Origin: Lumbricus terrestris
Taxonomy: Eukaryota > Annelida > Clitellata > Crassiclitellata > Lumbricidae
Assembly (NCBI GenBank): GCA_949752735.1
Contig: OX457037.1
Span: forward strand, 12,394,858 to 12,458,857
Direction: 5' to 3'
DNA: 64,000 nucleotides
Shown here: one piece after another, positions 43,742 through 56,149 of the stretch
Layout: every line of letters starts with the position of its first letter
Numbering within the stretch: the first letter of the stretch is position 1
Notes under the pieces: model-generated
What the model saw: only the letters and a program-made list of their open reading frames with translations
Told to the model about the DNA's origin: nothing
The model's database searches: none
Translations under genes and position numbers: made by a program

Positions 43742-46356
43742 CTCTGTTAAATGACCGCTTAATGGCGGCCATTATGAATGCAGAAGTATCTGTAACCATG
43801 TTTTATTTTGATTGTGATGAATACGTTTACTTTACATGTGGAAGTCTTTACATGTGTGTGTTATTGTGTAAATAACTGTATTTTTACATCGTATGTTGTG
43901 CATTCATAAGTATTGCATAATATTAATATTTGTATTGCATTGCAGATTATCTGATTAATATGTTGAATTGTGCATTGATATTGCATTTGCAATGAAGCGA
44001 TGAACGATTTTATTATTGCCTTGCTATAGACAGAATATGACTGTCATTGCTCTTGCATTGCGCTATATAAATATTGATTTGATCATAGGATAAATGACTA
44101 AGGTTGCATATTTTAATTAAGACCGTTGATCCTGATTATGTGAACTTAACCTTTCTTGAGGCTAGGCCTACAAGGTGATTCTGAGATGATGCTCGGAGGC
44201 GAAATTTGCATTAGGCCTAATTTTAAGAAATTTGCACAGTTAAATTTTAATGCTCCTAATTTCCGTGTATAGAGTTTTTATATGCGTAATTATTGTCGTC
44301 GCATACATATATATATATAATATTAACTGTATGAATGCAAATTAATTAACTTTAGTGAGGCGCTCTATAAATGTTCTATAATAGTCCCTTATTGTCCTTC
44401 AGCGCCTTAATGCATTACCGAGGTTTTGAGTTTAACAGCGGTGAAATTAATATACATAGCTGCTCTTTGATTAATAGTCCTGCATAGGCCTACATGTTTT
44501 GGTTGCAGTACGAATTATTTAGATTGCAGTTGATAGACGCAGGATATAAATATAATTATTTAGTTTGATTTGATAGGCCTACTATAATGATTAGCCCGTG
44601 TACTGTCTGCATCAGCGTTGCAGTTTGAGATACAATTTTAATAGTAGCGATGCATAATTTGGTCTTATAATTTTGCAGTGTAGACTATGATTAAACTGGT
44701 TGCCTAATAATATTAATTAGGACTAGGCATAAAATAATTAGGAGCTCTGTCTGTGCGAGAAATGAGGTTGGCCTAAATGATTTTGTAGCATTGGATTTAA
44801 TATTATTATTAATCTTGTGTAGATTTATATTTGGATCAGTGGATCAATGATGACCTAATTTTGAGTCTGCAAATTAGGCCTAATCTAGTGCACGACAACG
44901 TGACCTCCGACGCTGCCCGACGCCTGAGAACAGGGCGATTTAGTTGATGTTGCTGGCCGCTTAGAATCTCACGGCTTCTACAGATTCAGTTGTAGAGAGA
45001 GTGGGGATAGCGACAGCGTAGTCCGTGGGACACATCAAAGGCAGTGATAATTATTGCTCGTCGTGGATGGACCGACGGAAGGATAAGTAACGTCATTGAA
45101 ATTATTATGGGACTATATAATCATGATTTGATCCGTAGTAGGCCTAGATTTGTAACGTTGATAGTTAATACAGGCGCCAGATATGTTGTAGGCCTACTTT
45201 GTATCCTAATTTCATGAGCGCTTAATAAGGATTATTTTAATTTTGTGCAGGTCAGCGCGACCTCTGTCGTACGATGCACATGGGCCTACATGTATAGAGA
45301 TGATGTTCAATTGCCTAATTCTCACAGCCAGACGCACGCTGTGGATGCACTGCGTGGGGGGGGGAAATAGGTACTGAGTCGACGCATCAACGCGGCGATT
45401 ATTATCGACCGATGATTTTCCCACGCGCTGACACGTGTGTGGCCTGATGCATGTGCTAATGATAGACTGCCTGAAGGATGATGCAAATGCATAAGATAGA
45501 CTAAAGTGGCCTAACTGTTGATTTGCGCTTTAGACTAAGATCTCATATTAAAATCATGATAGTCCTTTTAGGCCTAGGATTTTTACGATTATACAATGTG
45601 ACTGTTTTGTAACGTTAATTGCAATAATATGTTACGTTAGCCTATGTTTAAATGGCCTATTTTAATTCTGTGCATAATCGGTTGCATTTTTTAATAATTA
45701 AGTAGGCCTACTGAAAGATGTTGGGAAGGGAGCGGCTTATTAAGCTGAAGTTAGGCTTGGTCTCTTACGGTAGGCTTTGATGGGGAGCCTACGGATAGTT
45801 ATAATGAGCATTGGCCTTTGGAGACTTAAGCTGTGTGTGTAGTCTCAGGTAATTTGCTATGATAGCACCGTTGTTAATGGGATTAGAGACTTAGGTTTAA
45901 CTGCTTAGATGAGTCTTTAAATGTAGACGTTTGCCTACAGTGAAATGCCTAAAGAAGTCTCGATGGTAAAGGCCATGGGTGGCCTATTAATCAGATGACC
46001 TGTTGTAAAAGTAACGAAGGTCTAGTGGTGTTTGTAACTGTGTCGTGGGTTCTTAAGTCAATGCTTGCCGTGGAGGACTTTGTGCTTAACTAAACTCAAG
46101 GAGACCTATATATAGAATTGCTTTTGAGCTTTACTGAACGCTTAGCGATGGAGCTATATAAATATTATAATAATAAATGTTTCTTTCGCTTGAACTGACA
46201 TTTAACGCTAAAATGTGAACTTTCTGATGCTTACGTTGATGACTGTTCATTGCATATATTTTTAATTCTTGCATTTGAATCCTTGATGTAAAAATTGGAG
46301 TATGGCCTTACTAGCATTTCAGGATCCATTTGTCCAATTAAAGGGATCCTGAAATC
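43742..46356 (+). other. Nested element 3' non-coding region (2.6 kb)
   Basis: No long ORF and no RT, protease or integrase motif in any frame. Rich in TAGGCCTA-like words. Aligns with the outer element's 3' region, for example AAGTAGGCCTACTGAAAGAT near 45703 and 49740. Confidence 0.75.
46316..46355 (+). promoter_or_regulatory. Conserved stem-loop before the purine tract, nested element
   Basis: Perfect 12-bp arms ATTTCAGGATCC and GGATCCTGAAAT with a 16-nt loop, placed directly before the purine tract. The outer element has the same arms and loop length. Confidence 0.65.
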
Positions 46357-46374
46357 AGGGAGGGCCGAGAATAG
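46357..46374 (+). promoter_or_regulatory. Polypurine tract, nested element
   Basis: AGGGAGGGCCGAGAATAG directly precedes the 3' LTR; expected primer for plus-strand DNA synthesis. Confidence 0.6.
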
Positions 46375-48792
46375 TGTAGCGATTGTATAACTACGCTACG
46401 GGTCGGTAATATTATTTTATTTAATTTTTGATCGATTATGGGGTTTCAGGGATCTGATATATTTGTTTGATTTCTGTATTTTTGAGCTGCCTTGTGTGAC
46501 CTATATTTTAATGTTGATTTGCGCTTGACACGGGTCACAGCGACCGCTGACGTAGGCAGCAGTCGTTGCTGTTTCATTAATTGGTATATGTTCACACGCT
46601 CTCAGCGATCGTCGGTCGCTGTCTTCAAAGGCCGCGCCGCTTGCAGTCGATGAGGGTAATTAAACTTTCGCACGCTCTCTGAGGTGGTCTGACGATCAGA
46701 GTGAGCGAGGAATACAGCCAGCCAGACAAGCACAGGCAGGGACACGGATTGAGAAGGAAACACCGTTGGCGTGTGGGTCTGTGTACGTGTGTTTTCTCAA
46801 GGTTGAACTGGTGCATTTGATGCCTACGTGATCAGCGGCAGATGGCGCTTTTCAGAAGGAGAGATAGAAGGAGAAAGACAGTGAGCTATAGACAGACGCG
46901 GAGATACACAGGAGAGGACGCAGCTGGCAGCTAATTCTTGCCGCCTTGAAACAGCTGCGTTGCTGCTGGGTTTGCGCGCGCGGCTCACTTGCTGGTCATG
47001 CGCAGAAAGGGGGACGCTCTCCTTGTCAGGCAGTAATAAAAGAGCAGCGCGACGCTGAGAGGCTCAGTTGCGCACAGGATCTCAGAGCGGTCGGATGTAT
47101 TGCGGCGGTTGGTAGTTTTAGGCTCGATCAAGTTGGTGAAGCATGGCCAGGATAAGCGCCTGCTTGCACTAGTTGCGCATACACGGATTCTGTCGGCGAT
47201 TCATTCTCTCTCGACATGGAGTCGATTAAATAAAAGAGTTTGTTTGTTGCGAGAAATACATCAGCGTCGCTGCAAGTTTTGTCTTCGCTCTCGCTTCGGA
47301 TATATTCCTGGATTACTAATTCAAGGCCTCTCTTCGCCCTGTCACACGGAGTGATTTATCGTGGGCTTCGAATCGTCAGCGCTCTGCTCTCGTTCTTCGG
47401 AATTGTGTTGCGAAGCGTTTGTTCGTATTATTTGCCTAAGGGCGTCTTTCTCAAACGGCTTGGATATATAGCCGAAATTGTTGTTCATTGCGTGAAATCA
47501 GCGACGGATTTAACTGATCTTTTCGGGCGTTTCAAACTCGACGCCTTTCTGTGTGTTTCGTCGCATCTCTTGGATATCGTCTTCGTCGCTGTTCTTCGCA
47601 CACGATCGGCTTTGTCCCTTGTCTTCGGACATAAGGTACGCTTTATTGGGGAATTAATACGATCGGTTATTAAGACATTTTGGGCTGAACTGAAATTGGC
47701 TGTGGGACTTGAGAGTCAATCGGGATTTAATTTAGGCATACTCCGGTTGATAGGTGTTTGCATTGAATTGTTGCATTTGATTTTCATTGAATGTCTTTAC
47801 AAAGGATAGGAACTGATAATTGAACTTACTGACTTTTATGTTTGATTGCTTTGAACATAATTGATGTCAATTGAAGATTCAATTGATTGGGAATAATAAG
47901 AAATATTAATTAAACTTCTGACTTTGATTATTGATGGCTTTGAATGTGACGGATGTGGATTGAATGCTTGATTTGTTAATAAGAATAACTACTTCGTTCA
48001 CTGCTAGCGATATTGACTGTGAGCTATAAAGATAGAAGTCATTTCTATAGCGCTATGGAGGAGTCTAGGCCAGTCACCCCTGCTCAGCCTTCACGGCCCC
48101 CTTCTTCTATGGAGATATTGCTCGAGGCAATACAAACTAATGCTAGGGCTACTCATGAAGCCATTCAGACTAATGCTAGGTCTACTCATGAGGCAATACA
48201 AACTAATGCCAGAGACACGCAAGAGGCGATTGCCACGGTAGAATTCAATGTCCTGGCAGTGCAATCGAATGTTAGCGATGCTATTTCCTCAGTGCAATCA
48301 AATGTAAGAGAGGAAATCTCTTCTGTAAAATCTTATGTCAGAGATACGCAGGATGCAATCACCTCAGAGCAATTAAATGTCAGGGAAGCGCTGACGGAAG
48401 TTGTATCACGATTGGAAAGGCTAGAGGCATCGCCGGTACCCAAGCCTGCTGTGGATTTGAACCCTGGTTACCTCACCGCTATTACCACTGCGGACGCGCC
48501 ATACCACTCGACCATCGGCCTGGAAGAAACTTTGGGTGCTAGGCCTAAAGATTTCACGCAACCTGGTATATTGCGAAGAAGTGATAGATTGGCTAGTAGG
48601 CCGCCAATTTCATATAGGGAGTACGGTAGTCGAAAAGACTGGCCGCCTTTCCTGGGTTGGGATCCGAACCCAGAAGTCACCTCCTCCTGTCCTCCCTCTA
48701 TCTCTAGAGCTCGTCCACAGCAGCACGCGGTCCCATCGAGCGAGGATCCGGAAGTGGCGACTCCGGGGAGGCCGAAAGGGGCGGGCGTTACA
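46375..48792 (+). repeat. 3' LTR, nested element (2418 bp)
   Basis: Copy of 38933-41350 with a single substitution noted (48776). Confidence 0.9.
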
Positions 48793-48807
48793 GTTTTGGA
48801 GGCCTAA
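48055..48807 (+). pseudogene. LTR-borne Gag N-terminus, nested 3' LTR (250 codons)
   Basis: The 3' LTR repeats the first 246 Gag codons, then the frame runs into outer-element DNA for VLEA and stops. It contains only the coiled-coil and part of the disordered region. It is a by-product of the LTR layout, not an independent gene, but could be translated if the 3' LTR is transcribed. Confidence 0.75.
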
Positions 48808-50415
48808 TTTTGCAATGTCACTATTGCGTGTGGTCTGCTGGACGCGTTCGGTTCCCACGACTCCTGCAGAGGCAATTGTAGAGAGAGGGGAGAGAACGAC
48901 AGCGACACATTAAAGGCGACCGCGCTCGTCTTTGGTCTTGATTTAACAGTGTATATAATGTCACTTTGGGTGGCCAGTTTAATGATTGATTGAACGCAGA
49001 AAAGTCAGCAGAAATATAATTTTGTATTTGATTTGTTACATGTAACTTAAGTTTTTAATGCATGCTTGGGATACCGATTAATGCATATCATAATTTTATG
49101 AGAGTTAATTAGGCCTAATTTTGTGCAGGTCAGCGCGACCTTAGTCGTACGATGCACTTTAACCTACATGTAAAAGGATCATGTTTGTTGCCTAATTCCC
49201 ACGGGATTTTAAGAGACGCACGCTGTAGATGCATGGCGTGGGAGAATAGTGAGCGGCGATTGTAATTAGCGATCGTCGTTTCCCAGGCGCTTGGGTGGTC
49301 CAGTAGTCTACGTCGCATCAATGATGGATTGAAAATAAGACGACATAATTGCGCAGTGACAAGGCCTGTTGATTTATGCTAAGAGGATGGGCATAGATGC
49401 CATGCAATGATGCATAAGATTTATAGTGGACTAAAGATAGACTATATAACGGCCTATAGATTCTTGCAAAGACTGTAATCTTAGTCTTGAAATCATGATG
49501 GTCTTTTTGATAGGCCTATGATTTTCTATGATTACGATTAAACAGTGTAACATTGTTCTTTAACGTTAATTACAGTATACTTAAGTGACCTAGTTAAGCT
49601 TTTGTATTGTAATTATTCTATGCATAATATTTGGCTTGCTGGAACGGAGGCATGCTAACATAGAAGAATAGGCCTAATGTTACGCTGGCCTATTTATAAG
49701 TTAGTTTCTGCGCATAATCGGTAACATTTTTTAATAATCAAGTAGGCCTACTGAAAGATGTTATGAAAAGAGCGGCTTATTAGGCTGAAGTTAGGCTTAG
49801 TCTTTTGCGGTAAACTTTGATGGGAGCCTACGCATAGTTGTAATAATCATGAGCTATGTAGAGCCTTTAGCTGTGTGCATCGTCTCAGGTAATTTGCTAT
49901 GATAGCACCGATCTTTATTAGATGTTGAGGTTAATGAGATTATAGAGACTTAGGTTTAACTGCTTAGAGTGTCTTTAAATGTAGACTTTTTCCTACAGTG
50001 AAATGCCTAAAGGAGTCTCGATGAATCGATGATAAATGCCATGGGTGGCCTATTAATAAGATGACCTATTGTAAAGGTAACGTAGGCCTAATGGTTTTTG
50101 TAGCTGTGTCGTGGGTTCTTAAGTCAATGTTTGCCGTGGGATTCTTGGTACATAACTGAACTGAAGGAAACCTATATATACACTATATATATAAATTCTT
50201 TGTGCTTCACTGAACTCTTAGCGATGAAGCTATATAAATATTATAATAATAAGTATTTCTTTCGCTGGAACTGATATTTTGTGATGCTTACGTTGAGGAC
50301 TGTTCATCGCATATATTTTCTTAATTCTTGCATTTGAATCCTTGATGTAAAAATTGGAGTATGGCCTTACTAACATTTCAGGATCCATTTTTCCAATTAA
50401 AAGGATCCTGAAATC
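48797..50415 (+). other. Outer element 3' non-coding region, second part
   Basis: Continuation of the outer element after the nested insertion; homologous to 44890-46356. No ORF of note. Confidence 0.75.
50375..50414 (+). promoter_or_regulatory. Conserved stem-loop before the purine tract, outer element
   Basis: Arms at 50375-50386 and 50403-50414 are identical in sequence and spacing to those of the nested element. Confidence 0.65.
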
Positions 50416-50433
50416 AGGGAGGGCTGGGAATAT
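50416..50433 (+). promoter_or_regulatory. Polypurine tract, outer element
   Basis: AGGGAGGGCTGGGAATAT directly precedes the 3' LTR. Confidence 0.6.
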
Positions 50434-52871
50434 TGTAGCGTTCGTAGAACTACGCTACGAGTTTCTGGTAGTTAATATTATTATTTTTATTTAATTTCTG
50501 ATCGATTATGGGTTTCAGGGATCTGATATATTTGTTTTATTTCTGTATTTTTGAGTTGCCTTTCGTGACCTAGATTTTAATGTTGATTTGCGCTTGACAC
50601 GGGTCACATCGACCGCTGACGTAGGCAGCAGTCGCTGCTGTTTCATTGAATTCGTGTATTTTTCCCACGATATTGGCAATCGTCGCTCGCTGACTTGAAA
50701 GACCTCGCCGCCTGCTGTCAACGATTAGGCAAATTATCACACGGGTCGCCCGAGGTGGTCTGATGAACAGAGTGAGCGAGGAATACAGCCAGACAGACAA
50801 GCACAGACAGGGAGACAGATTGAGAAGGAAACACTGTAGGCGTGTGTGTTAAAATAGCAGCGTTTTCACAGGGTTAAACTGGTGCATTTGGTGCCTACGT
50901 GATCAGCGGGAGATGGCGCTTTTCAGACGGAGAGATAGAAGGAGAAAGACAGTGAGCTACAGACAGACGCGGAGATACACAGGAGAGGACGCACGTGGCA
51001 GCTGATTCTTGCCGCCTTGAGACAGCTGCACAGCTGCTGGTTCGGCGCGCTCGGCTCTTCAGCTGCGCATGCGTAGTAGAGGGACGCTCTCCTTGTCAGG
51101 CAGTAATAAAAGAGCAGCGCAACGCTGAGAGGCTCAGTTGCGCATAGGATCTCAGGGCGGTCGGATGTATAGTGAGTTGCGCATAGGATCTCAGGGCGGT
51201 CGGATGTATAGTGAGTTGCGCATAGGATCTCAGGGCGGTCGGATGTATAGTGAGTTGCGCATAGGATCTCAGGGCGGTCGGATGTATTGCGGCGGTTGGT
51301 AGTTTTAGGCTCGATCAAGTTGGTGAAGCATGGCCAGGATAAGCGCCTGCTTGCACTAGTTGCGCATACACGGATTCTGTCGGCGATTCATTCTCTCTCG
51401 ACATGGAGTCGATTAAATAAGGGGAATTGTTTATTGCGAGAAATACATCAGCGTCGCTGCAAGTTTTGCCTTCGCTCTCGCTTCGGATCTATTCCTGGAT
51501 TACTAATTCAAGGCCTCTTTTCGCCCTGTCACACGGAGTGATTTATCGTGGGCTTCGAATCGTCAGCGCTCTGCTCTCGTTCTTCGAAATTGTGTTGCGA
51601 AGCGGTTGTTCGTATGTTTGCCTAAGGGCGTCTTTCTCAAACGGCTTGGATACATAGCCGAAATTGTTGTTCATTGCGTGAAATCAGCGACGGATTTAGC
51701 TGATCCTTTCGGGCGTTTCAAACTCGACGCCTTTCTGTGTGTTTCGTCGCATCTCTTGGATATCGTCTTCGTCGCTGTTCTGCGCACACGATCGGCTTTG
51801 TCCCTTGTCTCCGGACATAAGGTACGCTTTATTGGGGAATTAATATGATCGGTTATTTAGAGATTTTGGGCTGAACTGAAATTGGCTGTGGGACTTGAGA
51901 GTCAATCGGGATTTAATTTAGGCATACTCCGGTTGATAGGTGTTTGCATTGAATTGTTGCATTTGATTTTCATTGAATGTCTTTACAAAGGATAGGAACT
52001 GATAATTGAACTTACTGACTTTTATGTTTGATTGCTTTGAACATAATTGATGTCAATTGAAGATTCAATTGATTGTGAATAATAAGAAATATTAATTAAA
52101 CTTCTGACTTTGATCATTGATGGCATTGAATGCAACTGACGTTGAATGAATACTTGATTGATTGTGAGCTATAACGATAGAAGTCATTTCTATAGCGCTA
52201 TGGAGGAGTCTAGGCCAGTCACTCCTGCTCAGCCTTCTAGGCCCCCTTCTTCTATGGAGATATTGCTTGAGGCAATACAAACTAATGCCAGAGACACGCA
52301 AGAGGCGATTTCCACGGTAGAATTCAATGTCTTGGCGGTACAATCAAATGTAAGAGAGGAAATCTCTTCCGTAAAATCTTATGTCAGAGATACGCAGGAT
52401 GCTATTTCCTCAGTGCAATCAAATGTAAGAGAAGAGATCTCGGCGGTAAGAGATAATGTCAGGGAAGCGCTTACGGAAGTTGTATCACGCTTGGAAAGAT
52501 TGGAGACATCGCCGGTACCCAAGCCTGCTGTGGATTTGAACCCTGGTTACCTCACCGCTATTACCACTGCGGACGCGCCATACCACTCGACCATCGGCCT
52601 GGAAGAAACTTTGGGTGCTAGGCCTAAAGATTTCGCACACCCTGGTATATTGCGGAGAAGTGATAGATTGGCTAGTAGGCCGCCAATTGCATATAGGGAG
52701 TTCGGCAGTCGAAATAACTGGCCGCCTTACCATCGTTGGGATTCGAACCCGGAAGTCACCTCCTCCTGTCCTCCCTCTATCTCTAGAGCTCGTCCACAGC
52801 AGCACGCGGTCCCATCGGGCGAGGATCCGGAAGTGGCGACTCCGGGGAGGCCGATAGGGGCGGGCGTTACA
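50434..52871 (+). repeat. 3' LTR, outer element (2438 bp)
   Basis: Copy of 33015-35413, longer by exactly one 39-bp unit (51137-51287 holds four units). Confidence 0.9.
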
Positions 52872-52922
52872 GCTCTACAGAAACTTAGACTACAACTTTG
52901 TATATTCAATAAACTGCGTTAA
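52200..52922 (+). pseudogene. LTR-borne Gag N-terminus reading into flanking DNA (240 codons)
   Basis: First 224 Gag codons from the 3' LTR, then 16 codons of flanking genomic sequence (ALQKLRLQLCIFNKLR) before a stop. Shows that each 3' LTR carries an ORF open at its right end. Confidence 0.75.
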
Positions 52923-53865
52923 AATCAGTAAATAACCGTTACTTTGCAAATTGAGTTGAGGTCTGGCAGTCGCAAGGTGTTGTTTTATGCACATTATTTT
53001 TAGGCTACTATAGTTATAAGCTACTTTCTCCACTCTAGAGTCTAGACAAATGCATGGTTGCTGTGAGGCATAAAGATTTCTTAGTTGCTCATATGAGCAA
53101 TAAAATTCTCTCATTAGACACCTTTATAACGCGGTTATCCGATGCTATAAATTCTGTTTAGAATTTTCGCTGTTAGTAGACCTATAACTTGTGTAGTTGT
53201 GTGTTTTTAGTTAACGAAATCAAAACTGGCATTTAGTGAACGATTGAAAAACTCCGAGTCTTACTGTAAAGAAGTGCTAGTCCCAAGTCCCGACGAAGCA
53301 GGAGGGCGATGCTAATGATCTCAGTCATCACACATTGTCTTTAAACTGAAGCTGATACAAATGTAGCTTCTGCAAAATTAAGCATTGTAGGCTAACCCTA
53401 CGATTTTAGGTTTTAATATATATAAACGTATGAAATGAATCATAGTTGTGCATAAATTCAATAGGCTATGTTATATTTTGCACGGTCTTACACCTCTTAG
53501 CTGAGTTTTCATTACTTCAATGGTTTAAAATCTCTCATTGAAGTCTAAAGCCTATTATATTTTAGGGACCCGTGATTGTCCTGTCTACAGAGGTGGAATT
53601 TATTTCACTGGCCGTCAACAGGTATAGTTGCATGTAGGTGGGCCAAGTTTATATTTAACGACACTATGTAGGCCTTCAGTATGTAACAATGATGATTATC
53701 GCTGTATTGTTGCCCTCCTGCTTTGTGAATCTCGTAACTGGCAACAAGTGAAAGTGGCGACTGAGTTAATAGTAATTGGTCCATCACACTCAAATGAGAC
53801 TTTAGTTATTGGAGGCTGCTCCTGTATACGTCCAGATGTACTACGAGCAGAGTCTGTGAATTGAT
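52876..53865. other. Gene-free flanking DNA
   Basis: No exon or repeat family recognised. Confidence 0.4.
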
Positions 53866-53874
53866 CTTTAAAGT

Positions 53875-54160
53875 TGCACTGATGTCGTTTCATTGCTTGT
53901 TGTCCGCATGCTGACCTCTTTCAAGTCACAACTGAATCAGTTTATCAACGTCAGTTCCCTTTGATGCAATTTCAAAAACTAAACGATCATTAACCAATTG
54001 ATTTTATGGCTCATCATTTAAAGTTGAACGCTTACTGACGATGCCGTTTCACTGCTTGTTGTCCGGCGTATGCTGAAGACCTCTCTCCAGCCAGAACAGC
54101 CCTTGGATGCAATTTCAAAAACTAAACGATCCCTAACCAATTGATTTTATGGCTCACCAT
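53875..54160. repeat. Diverged tandem duplication (period about 143-159 bp)
   Basis: CATTGCTTGTTGTCC/CACTGCTTGTTGTCC and GATGCAATTTCAAAAACTAA recur in the same order, with one copy carrying an indel. Confidence 0.8.
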
Positions 54161-54930
54161 TGCGATATGACTACATCCGATGTGATATAAACTTATGCCC
54201 AGGTCAGCATGATGACTGCACAGTGTGAGTGATTAGATGAAATTAGGTTGACTAATTTAATTGATCGAATTCATAGATGTTGCAATGAGTTTCACGCACT
54301 AGAAGGTTTGACCTTGTTAGATATGTTACATGCAATCCGGTTGGTTAGATCGAAACAAAAATGACGCCAGGTGCACTGCAATGGATTCGTTTCTGTACAA
54401 CGACGATAATTACTTTGAATTGCAGCGTTAACTACTGCATTGAAGTTTAAAATGTTCGTATCTCGGGATTTAAATTGAATTGAGAGATAAAATTGTTGCA
54501 CTGATCTACAAATTCGCATGAGAATGCTTTACCTATTTTTTTGTTACGCTAAAGCGTGACGTTTCAGAGCCTTTCTTGAGACCTGCATACAGACACACAC
54601 AGAAGAATTTTTTCAGATTTATGACTTGGATAGCAAATTGCATATATGGCACATGTATATGTAATTATTTAGCCTATAGTCTATTTCTTCGCATGTATAT
54701 TGTTGTGTATATATGCATGTATAAATTGTATATAAATATATAATGTATACACGCATTATACAGACAGTCTCAACGTGTTAGTAACGTAATAAGCACAAAA
54801 TACATATCATAATAGCAACGGGGGAGGGTCTTTCTCATTTCGATATTCAACAAAGCTCACTGCGCATGATTCGTAGATTCGGGGCATTTGCATTTGATTG
54901 GTTAAGAGCGACCCCCTAGCGGTAAAAGCA
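54161..54930. other. Gene-free stretch
   Basis: AT-rich; no gene recognised. Confidence 0.4.
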
Positions 54931-54935
54931 GTCTG

Positions 54936-54984
54936 GTAGACGGACGGACGGACGGACAAACGGACGGACGGACGGACGGACGAA
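54936..54984. repeat. (GGAC)n microsatellite
   Basis: Tandem GGAC units with one GACAAACG interruption. Confidence 0.9.
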
Positions 54985-55089
54985 TGGAAGGTCGACGGCA
55001 GATATATTTAGATGGAGGCTCTAAACTCTTGTCCGTCCGTCCATCCTACCTGGTCGTTCATCCGTCCATCAGTACGGACGATTCCGCTT

Positions 55090-55440
55090 AAAAGCTTGTC
55101 TCTCTGTCTCTCTCTCTCTGTCTTTGTAGCCGTGGCTAGGTCTGTCTCTGTGTTTGTCCGCTTGTCTCTCTCTCTTTCTATCAGACGCCTAATTATCACT
55201 TTGCCTCTACCTCTGTCTGTCTGTCTCTCTGTCTGTCTGTCTGTCTCTGTCTGTCGCACTCTCCCTGTTTGTCCTCTCTGTACATGCTCATGCCTGTGGT
55301 CTAGCTATTTCTCTGTGCTCTCTTTCTTACTTCTGCTCGTTCTCATGTTGCAATTCTGTCTATCTGTGTGCGTCTGTGTGTGTCTGTGTGTGTCTGCGTG
55401 TGTCTGTATGTGTGTGTCTGTGTGCGTGTGTGTCAATGTT
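55090..55440. repeat. CTGT/CTCT and TGTG-rich tract
   Basis: (TCTG)n with a (TG)-rich end at 55365-55435. Confidence 0.85.
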
Positions 55441-55479
55441 GCTGCATCTGAATGTCTGTCGTCTGTGAAGCAGTAGGAC

Positions 55480-56130
55480 AATAGGACATTATTATATTGA
55501 AGCACAGTCGCTGCTTGATTAGGTCCGTCGAGAAATATCATATACCTGGTCTACATCGGACATACAGAGAGCGAGAGACATAGAAAGAGGGACAGAGCGA
55601 GGGATAGAGAGACACACACACACACATGCAGTGACGTCGGTACGTTCCCGATTAATAATCCGGCAACGACTCTGAAAGAGCCGGTCATTGCTGGGAGATA
55701 GAATGAGAGAGGGACAGAAAAATGAAGAGACAGAATGAGAGACCTAGGGAGAGAGATATGGACAGCTACAAAGATGAAAAATAGGCGAATGACCAGAAAA
55801 GTATAGGCCTATATATTATTATATGTATACCGAATATATATCATATATATCTGCGTGTAGATATAGATCTACATGTAATTATGATATATTTATGTATGTA
55901 AATACAACAGATATTAAAGAATAGTGGTCGAAATATACAGAGATTTGTATAAGAAGAGGAACGGGGAGAAAAGCACAGAAGAGGAGATTAGATGCATGGT
56001 AGGATTGCGCCTTGAAATGAAAGAAGTTCTTGTGTTATATTACTTTTCATTTCAAGTCTAATGAACAATTGAACACGACCACCATCCGCATGAAAAACGA
56101 GACAACGGTTTTGTTCTGTCTTTGTTGCAC
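55480..56130. other. Gene-free stretch
   Basis: GAGA-rich patches and AT-rich DNA; no gene recognised. Confidence 0.4.
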
Positions 56131-56149
56131 CGATATACCTTTGCCTCTC

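Larger units (their letters stand above)
38933..48792 (+). mobile_element. Nested Gag-only LTR retrotransposon (9860 bp)
   Basis: Same family and orientation as the outer copy. LTRs 38933-41350 and 46375-48792 (2418 bp each), primer-binding-site candidate 41353-41370, Gag 40613-43741, non-coding 43742-46356, purine tract to 46374, duplicated GTTT. The LTR pair looks almost identical; the one difference I found is T at 41334 against A at 48776 (changes Ile to Lys in the Gag frame). It inserted after the outer copy, so both integrations are recent and this one is the younger. No pol. Confidence 0.9.
33015..52871 (+). mobile_element. Outer Gag-only LTR retrotransposon (9993 bp without the nested copy)
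   Basis: Structure: 5' LTR 33015-35413, primer-binding-site candidate 35416-35433, Gag ORF 34742-37777, long non-coding 3' region, purine tract ending 50433, 3' LTR 50434-52871, 4-bp target duplication GCTC. The nested element sits in the 3' non-coding region, at 38933-48792 with GTTT duplicated. Removing it restores an uninterrupted sequence that aligns with the matching stretch near 44860-44890 of the nested element. The two LTRs differ by one 39-bp repeat unit and, on visual comparison, almost nothing else (one C/T at 34712 against 52170), so insertion is recent. No pol domain is visible in any frame. Confidence 0.9.

Noticed and set aside
43742..46356. Degraded pol in the 3' internal region
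   Set aside because: No recognisable RT (YxDD), protease (DTG) or integrase motif seen in short ORFs by eye; profile search would be decisive.
33015..52871. Four tandem copies of a host gene family
   Set aside because: TG...CA ends, inserted target duplications, purine tracts and restored continuity after removing the inner copy show two nested LTR elements; the two short gag copies are 3' LTRs.
33015..52871. Endogenous retrovirus with env
   Set aside because: No env-like ORF with signal peptide or transmembrane segment and no pol; Gag only.
55012..55476. 154-codon Ser/Leu/Val/Cys-rich ORF
   Set aside because: Built from CTGT and TGTG microsatellites.
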